Source of the DNA: Armatimonadota bacterium | GTDB taxonomy: Bacteria > Armatimonadota > Fimbriimonadia > Fimbriimonadales > ATM1 | DNA length: 7,465 nt | Assembly (NCBI GenBank): GCA_003695835.1 | Contig: RFHN01000132.1 | Coordinates: 1 to 7,465, forward strand | Direction: 5' to 3' | Shown: positions 1 to 5,590 of the stretch, one piece after another | Layout of the letters: every line of letters begins with the position of its first letter | Position numbering within the stretch: the first letter of the stretch is position 1 | Position numbers and translations under genes: made by a program | The notes under the pieces: model-generated | Database searches by the model: none | What the model was told of the DNA's origin: nothing | Seen by the model: the letters and a program-made list of their open reading frames with translations, nothing else

Positions 1-197
1 CTCGTACCGAAGCGGGGCCTAAGCACTCCGCCGTGATTGCAGAGATTTATCTGCCTGAGTTCGCGCCTGCCGAGCCGCCGCGCGTGCTGTGCTCTTGCCG
101 CGCTCGTAGCTCTCCCTTACCCCGCCTCCCATCCCCGCCAGGGGACCTTCTGCCTTGCACCAGTGGAGGCGTGACGGTTGACGACGGCCAGGGGCCG
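1..197. other. left-edge region with uncertain coding status
   Basis: The reading frame of the first gene stays open from the window edge through this stretch, with possible GTG starts at 33 and 171. The translation is rich in Pro, Arg, Ser and Cys (for example a run of Pro/Leu/Ser around 120-150) and does not look like the folded protein that follows. I therefore treat most of it as upstream sequence. In another frame, codons from position 1 end at a TGA at 34-36, which could be the tail of an upstream gene too short to identify. A GGAGG at 165-169 lies only 1 nt before GTG 171, too close for ordinary initiation there. Confidence 0.35.
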
Positions 198-1415
198 ATG
201 GGACCGTTCTTCCCCTCGCTCGACGGCCTGATCGACCTCGGTAGCCTTGGCAAAGTGATCGTGGAGATCACCGGGGAAGACCTATCCGAAGTCAACGTCA
301 AGGCGAAAAACGAAGGAACGCAACCGCTCGAAGTGTCCCTCCACCCCGGACTCAAGTTCGTCCCCGAAGACTCGCGCTATCAAGAGATGTATCTCATCGA
401 TCCGCTCACTTTCTCCGTGCCTCCAGGTATGACAGTGGACAAACGGGCCCGCGTTGTGTGCTTGGCCATGAAGAAAGAAGAACCGCATTCCAACGTCCGG
501 TTCCGCACCGCACCGGCTGAACGCGACGACCTCTGCGCGCTGGGCGAAGAGATGCGCCGATCGCCCATCCGAGGACCGTGGGATCAAGCCATGTTTTGGA
601 TCCTCACCGATGGGGCCACACTGCCAACAATCAACGAACGAATGTTTCCCAGAATCAGCCAAGGACAATACGTGAACGGCCTCGGTTCCGTTCTCCCATG
701 GCTCGACGATGAAACGACTCCAAAACTCGCGAAAAACGTGTTGAGCCTGGATACCCTGCTCGCGACAACGACGAACCCGAACGCCTTGGACACGCTGATT
801 CAAACGTGGGCGTCCGAAATGCCGGAAGAGTTCGATCAGTTCCTCGCCACGAACCGGGAAGCCATTGCCTCTCTGTTCACGAAGGAAGCCCAGTATCTCG
901 TTCAGCGATACTTGATCGGCTTGGCCACGAGCCTGCTCAACAGCGGCCGCAGCGAAGCCGGTATCGTCGCTCTGGAGTGTCTCCTCCGAACGACGCGGGA
1001 CCACCTCATTGCCACCGAGCGCGAACTGAATCGAAGGGTGCTACAGGAAGCGTACGGCAACTTGATGCTCCTCGTTCTGCAGGTCGCGCTCGGAGGAAAC
1101 GCGAATGCCGCCCGATTGGCCTTTGAAGTGCTGGCGAAGCACCACTACACGGAGGGCTCGCAAGAAGTGCAAGACGTCAGCGAGCGAGGCCCGACATTGG
1201 AGACCGACCTCGATGGAGACGGCAAGGCCGAGCTCACAGACTGGTCCACGATTGTGATTCGGTTCACGGATGAAGAAGGGAATCTTCTTCCTGGTGGCGA
1301 ACGCTACGACACCAACCGAGACGGCGCCTTGACCCTGGACGACCTCCCACCCAACCTCATCGAAGCACACAAGGCCGCGAAGAAGGCAGCGGAGGATCTG
1401 AAGGTCGGGGCATAG
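198..1415 (+). CDS. hypothetical protein: beta-rich domain, helical middle, two C-terminal EF-hand/dockerin-like loops
   Basis: I do not recognise this 405-residue protein as a named gene. From ATG 198, residues about 15-100 alternate beta-strand-like stretches (KVIVEI, VNVKAKN, LEVSLHPGLKFVP, MTVDKRARVVCLAM). The order 'Asn...Pro-Leu-x-Val...Gly-x-x-Phe-x-Pro...YQ...Pro-Gly...Cys-Leu' suggests a small beta-sandwich. A Q-A-M-F-W-I-L-T-D-G motif follows near residue 134. Residues about 175-325 are predicted helical, with Ala/Leu-rich segments. Near the C-terminus are two 12-residue acidic loops, DLDGDGKAELTD (337-348) and DTNRDGALTLDD (371-382). Both carry Asp/Asn at loop positions 1, 3 and 5 and Asp at 12, as in EF-hand or dockerin calcium loops. 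A Lys/Ala/Glu-rich helix closes the protein. No signal peptide or membrane segment is visible. ATG 198 has AGGGG at 190-194 with a short 3-nt spacer. The open frame continues upstream (GTG 171, GTG 33 or beyond the edge), so the start is uncertain. Function is unknown; calcium binding is inferred only from the loops. Confidence 0.8.
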   Translation: MGPFFPSLDGLIDLGSLGKVIVEITGEDLSEVNVKAKNEGTQPLEVSLHPGLKFVPEDSRYQEMYLIDPLTFSVPPGMTVDKRARVVCLAMKKEEPHSNVRFRTAPAERDDLCALGEEMRRSPIRGPWDQAMFWILTDGATLPTINERMFPRISQGQYVNGLGSVLPWLDDETTPKLAKNVLSLDTLLATTTNPNALDTLIQTWASEMPEEFDQFLATNREAIASLFTKEAQYLVQRYLIGLATSLLNSGRSEAGIVALECLLRTTRDHLIATERELNRRVLQEAYGNLMLLVLQVALGGNANAARLAFEVLAKHHYTEGSQEVQDVSERGPTLETDLDGDGKAELTDWSTIVIRFTDEEGNLLPGGERYDTNRDGALTLDDLPPNLIEAHKAAKKAAEDLKVGA

Positions 1416-1570
1416 CGGCGGTTCACCCGTTGGCAGGTTTCTGCCGCGCGGTCTCCTCTGCCTCGCAGGGTTCGCACGGAGGCGCCCAAGGCGCGTGGGC
1501 GAAGAGGTCGTGTAAATGATGTGTTCCGGCACCTTCTTGTTCTAATGGGCCCGTTGGGGGCCACCGTTGA

Positions 1571-1643
1571 AGGGTGGTGTACGACTCGTGGCGGCCAATC
1601 CTGCCGGAACTGGGCTCGCAGGGTCTTCTCGCTACACCACCTT
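1571..1643. repeat. 11-bp inverted repeat upstream of the lipoprotein gene
   Basis: GGTGGTGTA (1573-1581) and its exact reverse complement TACACCACC (1633-1641) face each other across 51 nt. In RNA the pairing extends by a G-U and an A-U pair to 1571 and 1643. The right arm ends about 30 nt before the ribosome binding site of the lipoprotein gene. It could be an mRNA leader stem or a spaced operator. Which one, if either, is not shown by the sequence. Confidence 0.4.
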
Positions 1644-1672
1644 CCCGCTATCCTGCGGTATTATGTCCCTAT

Positions 1673-1677
1673 GGAGG
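1673..1677 (+). promoter_or_regulatory. ribosome binding site fixing the lipoprotein start
   Basis: GGAGG lies 10 nt before ATG 1688. It sets this ATG as the start rather than the frame's upstream alternative at 1574, and the protein then begins directly with a lipoprotein signal peptide. Confidence 0.7.
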
Positions 1678-1687
1678 TGCTGCCAAC

Positions 1688-3124
1688 ATGAAATCTGGGT
1701 CACTCTTTTGTGTCTCTTTGCTTCTCGTTTTCGCTCTGCTGGGATGCGGAAAGTCTGGATCCGCCGACAGCGGGAAAGCGCCGGTCGCGGATGCAGGCGG
1801 CGAGAGCGAGCGCCCCGCCGCGTCCTCCCATGCGCCGGTAGAGGGTTCCACCGACACAGTCTCGTCCTCGTCTGCGACCAGCACGAACGACTCCGCGCCT
1901 GCGACACCGGCAGAGCCGATCAAGCGAGCGGAAGGAACGCCGACAGTAGGTCCCGAACGAGGCAAGAACCGCTTCTATGACACCAAGATCTCGCCGCGTC
2001 TGCGCGAGCTCTGGACAGCCGATTTTGAATGGTACCGACCCTCTACGACTCGCTACGCCAACGTGTTGGCCTTCCAGGAATTCCTTGCCATTCCTGTGCT
2101 GCCGAACACAGGCGACATCATGGCGCTGCCATACACCATCATCGTAGACAACCAGGGCAAGGAGCGCGCCCGGCTTCCGCTCGAAGATGTGATCTATTTC
2201 AGCGGCGACACCGTCGTCGGCTACTACGAGGACTATGAGCAGGCCAGTATCCGTTGCTTCAACTGGCGTCAGGAGGCTCTGTACTGGGAACTACCCGTGC
2301 CCGGCAAAAAGGAGCGGCCCAAGACTGCTGCGGAGATACGCGAGGAACTGCGAAACTGGTCGTACCAAGCTCCCCCCGAGGGGCAGAAGGAAGAGGAGGA
2401 GGAGAAAAAGCCCACCCCGATTCCAGCCGCCGGCCCAGCCGCAGAAGCGACTCTTGATGGGGACCGTCTCGTCTTTACTTCCGGCGGAATCGTGGAACTC
2501 GACTTGAAGAGCGGGAAGGTCGTTCGAGCGGTGCCGTTCGCCACAGCAAAAGGCGAGGTCTTCGGCGCCATGGAAAAACCTGTGCTCGACAATGGGCTGT
2601 GCTTCTTGGTAGGAATGCACTACCTCTACGCAGCGGATCGAGCCACCGGGCGCGTGAAGTGGTCCTACTATGACGGCGCAAACTCCCTGCCCCTTGCGGC
2701 GAATGGAGTCGTGGTCGGACACTCTTTGGTCGGATCCTTCACGAACGGCACGGTCAATGCAGTGGATCAAAAGACGGGAAAGCTGAAATGGAGCCTGAAG
2801 GAGCATTTCGGCGCATATTGCCTGGCAACCCATCCAAGGACGAAGAAGAAACTCGTGATCTGCGATGACGGCGCATACGACCTCCTGACAGGAAAGAAGG
2901 TGTGGAAGTCCGAGGTTCGTCTCGATGACGCGGTAGCGACTCGAAACGCCATCGTCGGGATCAATAACGAAGGCATCTACGCCCTCGATCCGTCCAATGG
3001 AAAGGTGCTATGGAAGGATGGCAAGCAATCGCTCCAGCGCATCATTGCGGACCCGCCCTACTTCTACTTCATCGGTTCTGGTTCCGTAGCCAGCTCACCC
3101 TTTTCCTGCTACAAGAGCGGCTGA
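1688..3124 (+). CDS. PQQ-like beta-propeller lipoprotein
   Basis: This is a 478-residue predicted lipoprotein exported by Sec and anchored in a membrane. Its signal peptide is Met-Lys, a hydrophobic core (residues 6-18) and the lipobox LLGC with the lipidated Cys at 20. Residues 21-90 are a Ser/Ala/Pro/Thr-rich tether. The rest shows repeated PQQ-type blade signatures ending in 'G-K-x-x-W': LDLKSGKVV (271-279), AADRATGRVKWSY (315-327), NAVDQKTGKLKWSL (357-370), YDLLTGKKVWK (397-407) and YALDPSNGKVLWK (431-443). Weaker blades lie at about 109-202. This pattern is known from BamB-like and other PQQ-fold propellers, which usually act as protein-binding scaffolds; no quinoprotein dehydrogenase active site is evident. 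A highly charged insert (about 205-254, with a Glu run followed by a Lys/Pro stretch) interrupts the propeller. The two genes on either side give no functional clue, and calling it BamB would go beyond the evidence. The gene ends just before a strong hairpin. Confidence 0.85.
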   Translation: MKSGSLFCVSLLLVFALLGCGKSGSADSGKAPVADAGGESERPAASSHAPVEGSTDTVSSSSATSTNDSAPATPAEPIKRAEGTPTVGPERGKNRFYDTKISPRLRELWTADFEWYRPSTTRYANVLAFQEFLAIPVLPNTGDIMALPYTIIVDNQGKERARLPLEDVIYFSGDTVVGYYEDYEQASIRCFNWRQEALYWELPVPGKKERPKTAAEIREELRNWSYQAPPEGQKEEEEEKKPTPIPAAGPAAEATLDGDRLVFTSGGIVELDLKSGKVVRAVPFATAKGEVFGAMEKPVLDNGLCFLVGMHYLYAADRATGRVKWSYYDGANSLPLAANGVVVGHSLVGSFTNGTVNAVDQKTGKLKWSLKEHFGAYCLATHPRTKKKLVICDDGAYDLLTGKKVWKSEVRLDDAVATRNAIVGINNEGIYALDPSNGKVLWKDGKQSLQRIIADPPYFYFIGSGSVASSPFSCYKSG

Positions 3125-3142
3125 CGACACGGCTGCGACAGC

Positions 3143-3175
3143 GAGAAGCCCGCGGAGATTCTCCGCGGGCTTCTC
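3143..3175. terminator. perfect 15-bp hairpin after the lipoprotein gene
   Basis: The arms at 3143-3157 and 3161-3175 are exact reverse complements around an ATT loop. The GC-rich stem begins 18 nt after the stop codon. Only a short T-stretch (CTTT at 3181-3184) follows, so termination may be incomplete or factor-assisted. The stem is symmetrical and could act on both strands. Confidence 0.75.
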
Positions 3176-3364
3176 CTGAGCTTTAGCGGCCGCCGTCTAC
3201 CTCATCCGCCAATTCACGACGTCGAAACGCCCACACCAGTCGAGGAACGTTACACCTCGGTCGTGATATCCGATCCGAACACGCATGCGACGTGTGTCCG
3301 CGAGGCAACGCCTCGCCGCCCGTATCAGTGTAACCCAACAACCTAAAGGCGCGGCCGTGTCGGA

Positions 3365-3370
3365 TATACT
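3365..3370 (+). promoter_or_regulatory. hmgA: candidate -10 element for hmgA
   Basis: TATACT matches the housekeeping TATAAT in five of six positions and lies about 30 nt before the ATG. No good TTGACA-like -35 is found 16-18 bp upstream, so the assignment is weak. Confidence 0.25.
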
Positions 3371-3381
3371 CAAATCGAGAC

Positions 3382-3387
3382 AAGGAG
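3382..3387 (+). promoter_or_regulatory. hmgA: strong ribosome binding site deciding the hmgA start
   Basis: AAGGAG is placed 8 nt before ATG 3396. It selects this start over the longer open frame reaching back to 3285, whose extra residues lie across the hairpin-rich leader. Confidence 0.85.
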
Positions 3388-3395
3388 AAAGAGCC

Positions 3396-4553
3396 ATGCC
3401 ACGATATCACAGACTCGGCCAGCTGCCTCCCAAGAGGCACATCGTCTTCCGCAAGCCCGATGGCGGGCTGTACTACGAACAGGTCCTCGGCGTCCACGGA
3501 TTCAGCGGAATCCAGAGCATCACCTACCACATCAACATGCCCACTCGGGTGGCCGGCTGGGAGCCCAAAGGCAGCCTCAAGCCCCAATGGGTTGAGCATG
3601 AGCCGCTTCGCCACCGCCACTTCAAGACGCGACAACTGAAGCCGTGCGGAGACCCCATCAACGGACGCATCGCGCAGATGGGAAACGAGGACGTCGTTTG
3701 GCACTTCTGCTGGGCGCAGGATCAGATGGACTATTTCTGGAAGAACGCCGACGGTGACGAACTCATCTTTGTGCATGACGGCAGCGGCGTTCTCGAGTCC
3801 ATGTATGGCCTGTTGCGCTACAAGCCCGGCGACTATCTGGTGATCCCGCGCGGCACTACCTACCGCCTCGTGATGGACGATCCCCCGACCCGCATGATCG
3901 TCATCCAAGCGCGAGGGCACATCGAGATTCCACGCCGCTACCGGAACGAGTACGGCCAGCTGCTCGAACACGCCCCCTTTATGGAGCGAGACATCCGACC
4001 GCCCGATGAACTCGTCACCCACGACGAGAAGGGCGAGTTCAAGGTGCTGGTCAAAGCGGGTAACGAGCTGACAGAGTACACCTACGACTATCACCCGTTC
4101 GATGTCGTCGGCTGGGACGGATACGTCTATCCGTGGGCGTTCAACATCAACGACTTCAGCCCCATCACCGGCAAGCTGCACATGCCGCCGCCGATCCATC
4201 AAACCTTCCACGCGGATGGTTTTGTCATCTGTAGCTTCTGCCCCCGGATGCTCGACTATCATCCTGAGGCCGTCCCCGTGCCCTACGTCCACTCGAACAT
4301 TGACAGCGACGAGGTGCTCTATTACTGCAACGACAAGTTCGGCTCTCGGAAGGGCATCGAGGAGGGCAGCATCACGCTACACCCGACCGGCATCCCTCAC
4401 GGCCCGCAGCCGGGCGTCGTTGAGGCGTCTCTTGGCGCGACGAAGACCGAGGAGCTGGCGGTGATGATGGACACCTATCGCCCGCTGAAGCTCACGAAGG
4501 ACGTCCTTGCGATCGAAGACGAATCCTACTGGAAGTCCTGGAAACCGGATTAG
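3396..4553 (+). CDS. hmgA: homogentisate 1,2-dioxygenase, short bacterial form
   Basis: The enzyme opens the aromatic ring of homogentisate with O2 to give maleylacetoacetate, the central step of tyrosine and phenylalanine catabolism, using Fe(II) in the cytoplasm. The 385-residue protein is shorter than the usual 430-445. Residues about 118-160 form an N-terminal cupin-like half (GDELIFVHDGSG...KPGDYLVIPRGTTYRL). The diagnostic FDVVGWDGYVYPWAFN (235-250) follows. In the C-terminal cupin, His299, Glu306 and His335 (PYVHSN, SDEVLYY, GIPHGP) align with the human iron ligands His335, Glu341 and His371. His268 lies where the human active-site His292 is expected. The His-to-Glu spacing is one residue longer than in the human enzyme. 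No hydroxyphenylpyruvate dioxygenase or fumarylacetoacetase gene is adjacent. Terminator-like hairpins on both sides suggest it is transcribed alone. Other cupin dioxygenases are a less likely alternative. Confidence 0.93.
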   Translation: MPRYHRLGQLPPKRHIVFRKPDGGLYYEQVLGVHGFSGIQSITYHINMPTRVAGWEPKGSLKPQWVEHEPLRHRHFKTRQLKPCGDPINGRIAQMGNEDVVWHFCWAQDQMDYFWKNADGDELIFVHDGSGVLESMYGLLRYKPGDYLVIPRGTTYRLVMDDPPTRMIVIQARGHIEIPRRYRNEYGQLLEHAPFMERDIRPPDELVTHDEKGEFKVLVKAGNELTEYTYDYHPFDVVGWDGYVYPWAFNINDFSPITGKLHMPPPIHQTFHADGFVICSFCPRMLDYHPEAVPVPYVHSNIDSDEVLYYCNDKFGSRKGIEEGSITLHPTGIPHGPQPGVVEASLGATKTEELAVMMDTYRPLKLTKDVLAIEDESYWKSWKPD

Positions 4554-4580
4554 AGGCGTCAGGCCAACGGGAAAAGATGC

Positions 4581-4607
4581 CTCGCCCTAGCGGCGAGACT
4601 TTCCTTT
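4581..4607 (+). terminator. intrinsic-type terminator after hmgA
   Basis: CTCGCC (4581-4586) pairs with GGCGAG (4592-4597) across a 5-nt loop. The pyrimidine/T-rich ACTTTCCTTT follows. It begins 27 nt after the hmgA stop codon and separates hmgA from the flagellar unit. Confidence 0.65.
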
Positions 4608-4662
4608 GTCACCGATCCAGGATTTCTCGCAGGTTGGACACCTGATTGGAAGCGTCGTGGCT

Positions 4663-4670
4663 GCCGATAA
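4663..4670 (+). promoter_or_regulatory. motA: sigma-28 (FliA/SigD) -10 element upstream of motA
   Basis: GCCGATAA is identical to the consensus -10 octamer of flagellar sigma-28 promoters (TAAA, about 15 nt, GCCGATAA). It lies 59 nt before the chosen motA ATG, so a transcript starting near 4677 would have a leader of about 50 nt. The -35 region is poor: TGAT at 4643-4646 with 16-nt spacing is the best TAAA-like tetramer. Position and gene content support it, since motAB are classic late flagellar genes under this sigma factor. The same bases also contain GATAAT, a near-match to a housekeeping -10. Confidence 0.6.
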
Positions 4671-4715
4671 TGTAGCCTGAGCATGTTCAATCCGGCTCTG
4701 GTGTGGCGCGGCAAC

Positions 4716-4721
4716 GGGGAG
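4716..4721 (+). promoter_or_regulatory. motA: ribosome binding site deciding the motA start
   Basis: GGGGAG lies 8 nt before ATG 4730. This favours the ATG over GTG 4703, which would place the binding site inside the coding region and add nine residues (including three Arg) before the first membrane helix. Confidence 0.7.
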
Positions 4722-4729
4722 CAGGCCGT

Positions 4730-5587
4730 ATGCTGATTGTCGGCTTGCTTGTCGTATTAGGAGCGGTCCTCGGCGGCTTTATCATGGCCGGCGGTCAGGT
4801 CGCCGTTCTGATTCAGATTTCCGAGATCATCGTCATCTGCGGGGCGGCCACGGGTTCCATTCTCGTCGGCAATCCTCCTTCCTTCCTCGGCCATGTACTG
4901 AAAGAGATCATGGGGCTGCTCAAGCCGAGCCCCTACAACAAGCAGGCGTACATGAATCTCCTGAAGATGATGTTCAACCTCTTCAACGTGGCTCGACGGG
5001 ACGGCCTGCTAGCGCTGGAGTCGCACATCGAGAAGCCGGAAGAGAGCGAACTGTTCAAGAAGTGTCCTGAACTCCTCGCCGACCATCACGCGCTCGCCTT
5101 CTTCGCGGACTCGACGAAAGTCGTCCTCACCGGTGCCGTCGCGCCGCACGACCTCATGGAGATGATGGAGATTGACGTCGAGATGTTTGAGAAGGAGGCG
5201 ACCCATGCCGCCCACGTGATTCAGCACACAGGTGACGCCATGCCGGGATTCGGAATCGTAGCCGCAGTCTTGGGCGTCATCATCACGATGGGTTCGATCG
5301 GCGGCGACCCTGCGAGCATCGGCCACCACGTTGCGGCCGCGCTGGTGGGAACGATGTTGGGAGTCCTCCTCGCTTACGGAATCGTCGGGCCGATCGCGAC
5401 GGCGATGATGGAACGAGCGAAGCAGCGCGTCCAGTTCATGCATTGCATTCGCTACGCGCTCTTCAGCTTCGCACGCGGCGAAAGCCCCATCACCTGCGTC
5501 GAATTCGCACGCCGAAACATTGATCCAGAGATTCGACCGTCCTTCTCCGAAATGGAGACGGAAGTGCGCAAGAAGGACGCTGCGTAA
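4730..5587 (+). CDS. motA: flagellar motor stator protein MotA
   Basis: MotA forms, with MotB, the ion-conducting stator that drives flagellar rotation. From ATG 4730 the protein has 285 residues, close to the 295 of E. coli MotA. The start MLIVGLLVVLGAVLGGFIMAGG is typical of the first helix. Four membrane segments are visible at about 2-20, 27-47, 172-190 and 201-222, with a large cytoplasmic loop between the second and third. That loop holds RRDGLLALE, giving Arg89/Arg90 and Glu97 at the positions of the rotor-contacting E. coli Arg90 and Glu98. The prolines needed for torque, E. coli Pro173 and Pro222, correspond to Pro172 (MPGFGIVAAV) and Pro221 (YGIVGPIA). The gene is first in a motAB unit, ends 3 nt before motB and probably shares the sigma-28-type promoter upstream. 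Proton rather than sodium coupling is suggested by the E. coli-like family, but the sequence does not prove it. Confidence 0.95.
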   Translation: MLIVGLLVVLGAVLGGFIMAGGQVAVLIQISEIIVICGAATGSILVGNPPSFLGHVLKEIMGLLKPSPYNKQAYMNLLKMMFNLFNVARRDGLLALESHIEKPEESELFKKCPELLADHHALAFFADSTKVVLTGAVAPHDLMEMMEIDVEMFEKEATHAAHVIQHTGDAMPGFGIVAAVLGVIITMGSIGGDPASIGHHVAAALVGTMLGVLLAYGIVGPIATAMMERAKQRVQFMHCIRYALFSFARGESPITCVEFARRNIDPEIRPSFSEMETEVRKKDAA

Positions 5588-5590
5588 CGG

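Larger units (their letters stand above)
1416..1687. other. intergenic region between the first gene and the lipoprotein gene
   Basis: This 272-bp gap has no convincing gene. It contains a small hairpin just after the first gene's stop (GGCAG 1432-1436 pairs with CTGCC 1441-1445) and a 6-bp stem with a 7-nt loop (CGCCCA 1483-1488, TGGGCG 1496-1501). Neither has a T-run, so neither is a clear terminator. A 10-bp direct repeat CTCGCAGGGT occurs at 1462-1471 and 1615-1624. A TATTAT at 1659-1664 could be a -10 element for the lipoprotein gene, but no acceptable -35 sits 16-18 bp upstream. Confidence 0.5.
3176..3395 (+). other. hmgA: hairpin-rich leader region upstream of hmgA
   Basis: No gene is supported here. 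Several small stems are visible: CGAGG 3241-3245 with CCTCG 3255-3259; ACACG 3279-3283 with CGTGT 3291-3295, enclosing the palindrome CGCATGCG; and GCGAGGC 3300-3306 with GCCTCGC 3310-3316 around an AAC loop. An 8-bp complementarity (3266-3273 with 3360-3367) could enclose the last two. A match of that length is expected by chance in a gap this size, so a structured leader is only a possibility. Confidence 0.4.

Noticed and set aside
282..1004. A 240-codon open frame on the - strand over the first gene
   Set aside because: The + frame has domain-like texture and two good calcium-loop motifs; the - frame has none. It is probably a GC-driven shadow.
1416..1447. Hairpin just after the first gene as a terminator
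   Set aside because: The stem is only 5 bp and no T-run follows.
1462..1624. 10-bp direct repeat CTCGCAGGGT
   Set aside because: Only two copies, no flanking target duplications or mobile gene, and a related CTCGCAGG occurs by chance near 4627.
1574..1687. N-terminal extension of the lipoprotein from GTG 1574
   Set aside because: ATG 1688 has a good ribosome binding site and begins directly with a signal peptide and lipobox; the extension would bury the signal peptide.
3183..4292. A 369-codon open frame on the - strand
   Set aside because: It mirrors the well-supported hmgA gene and its leader, and has no recognisable domain or ribosome binding site.
4647..4662. Possible sigma-54 promoter upstream of motA (TGG...N...GGCT with GG-N10-GC spacing)
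   Set aside because: The GG/GC dinucleotides fit the spacing, but the rest of the -24 and -12 boxes match poorly, and the adjacent exact sigma-28 octamer explains the region better.
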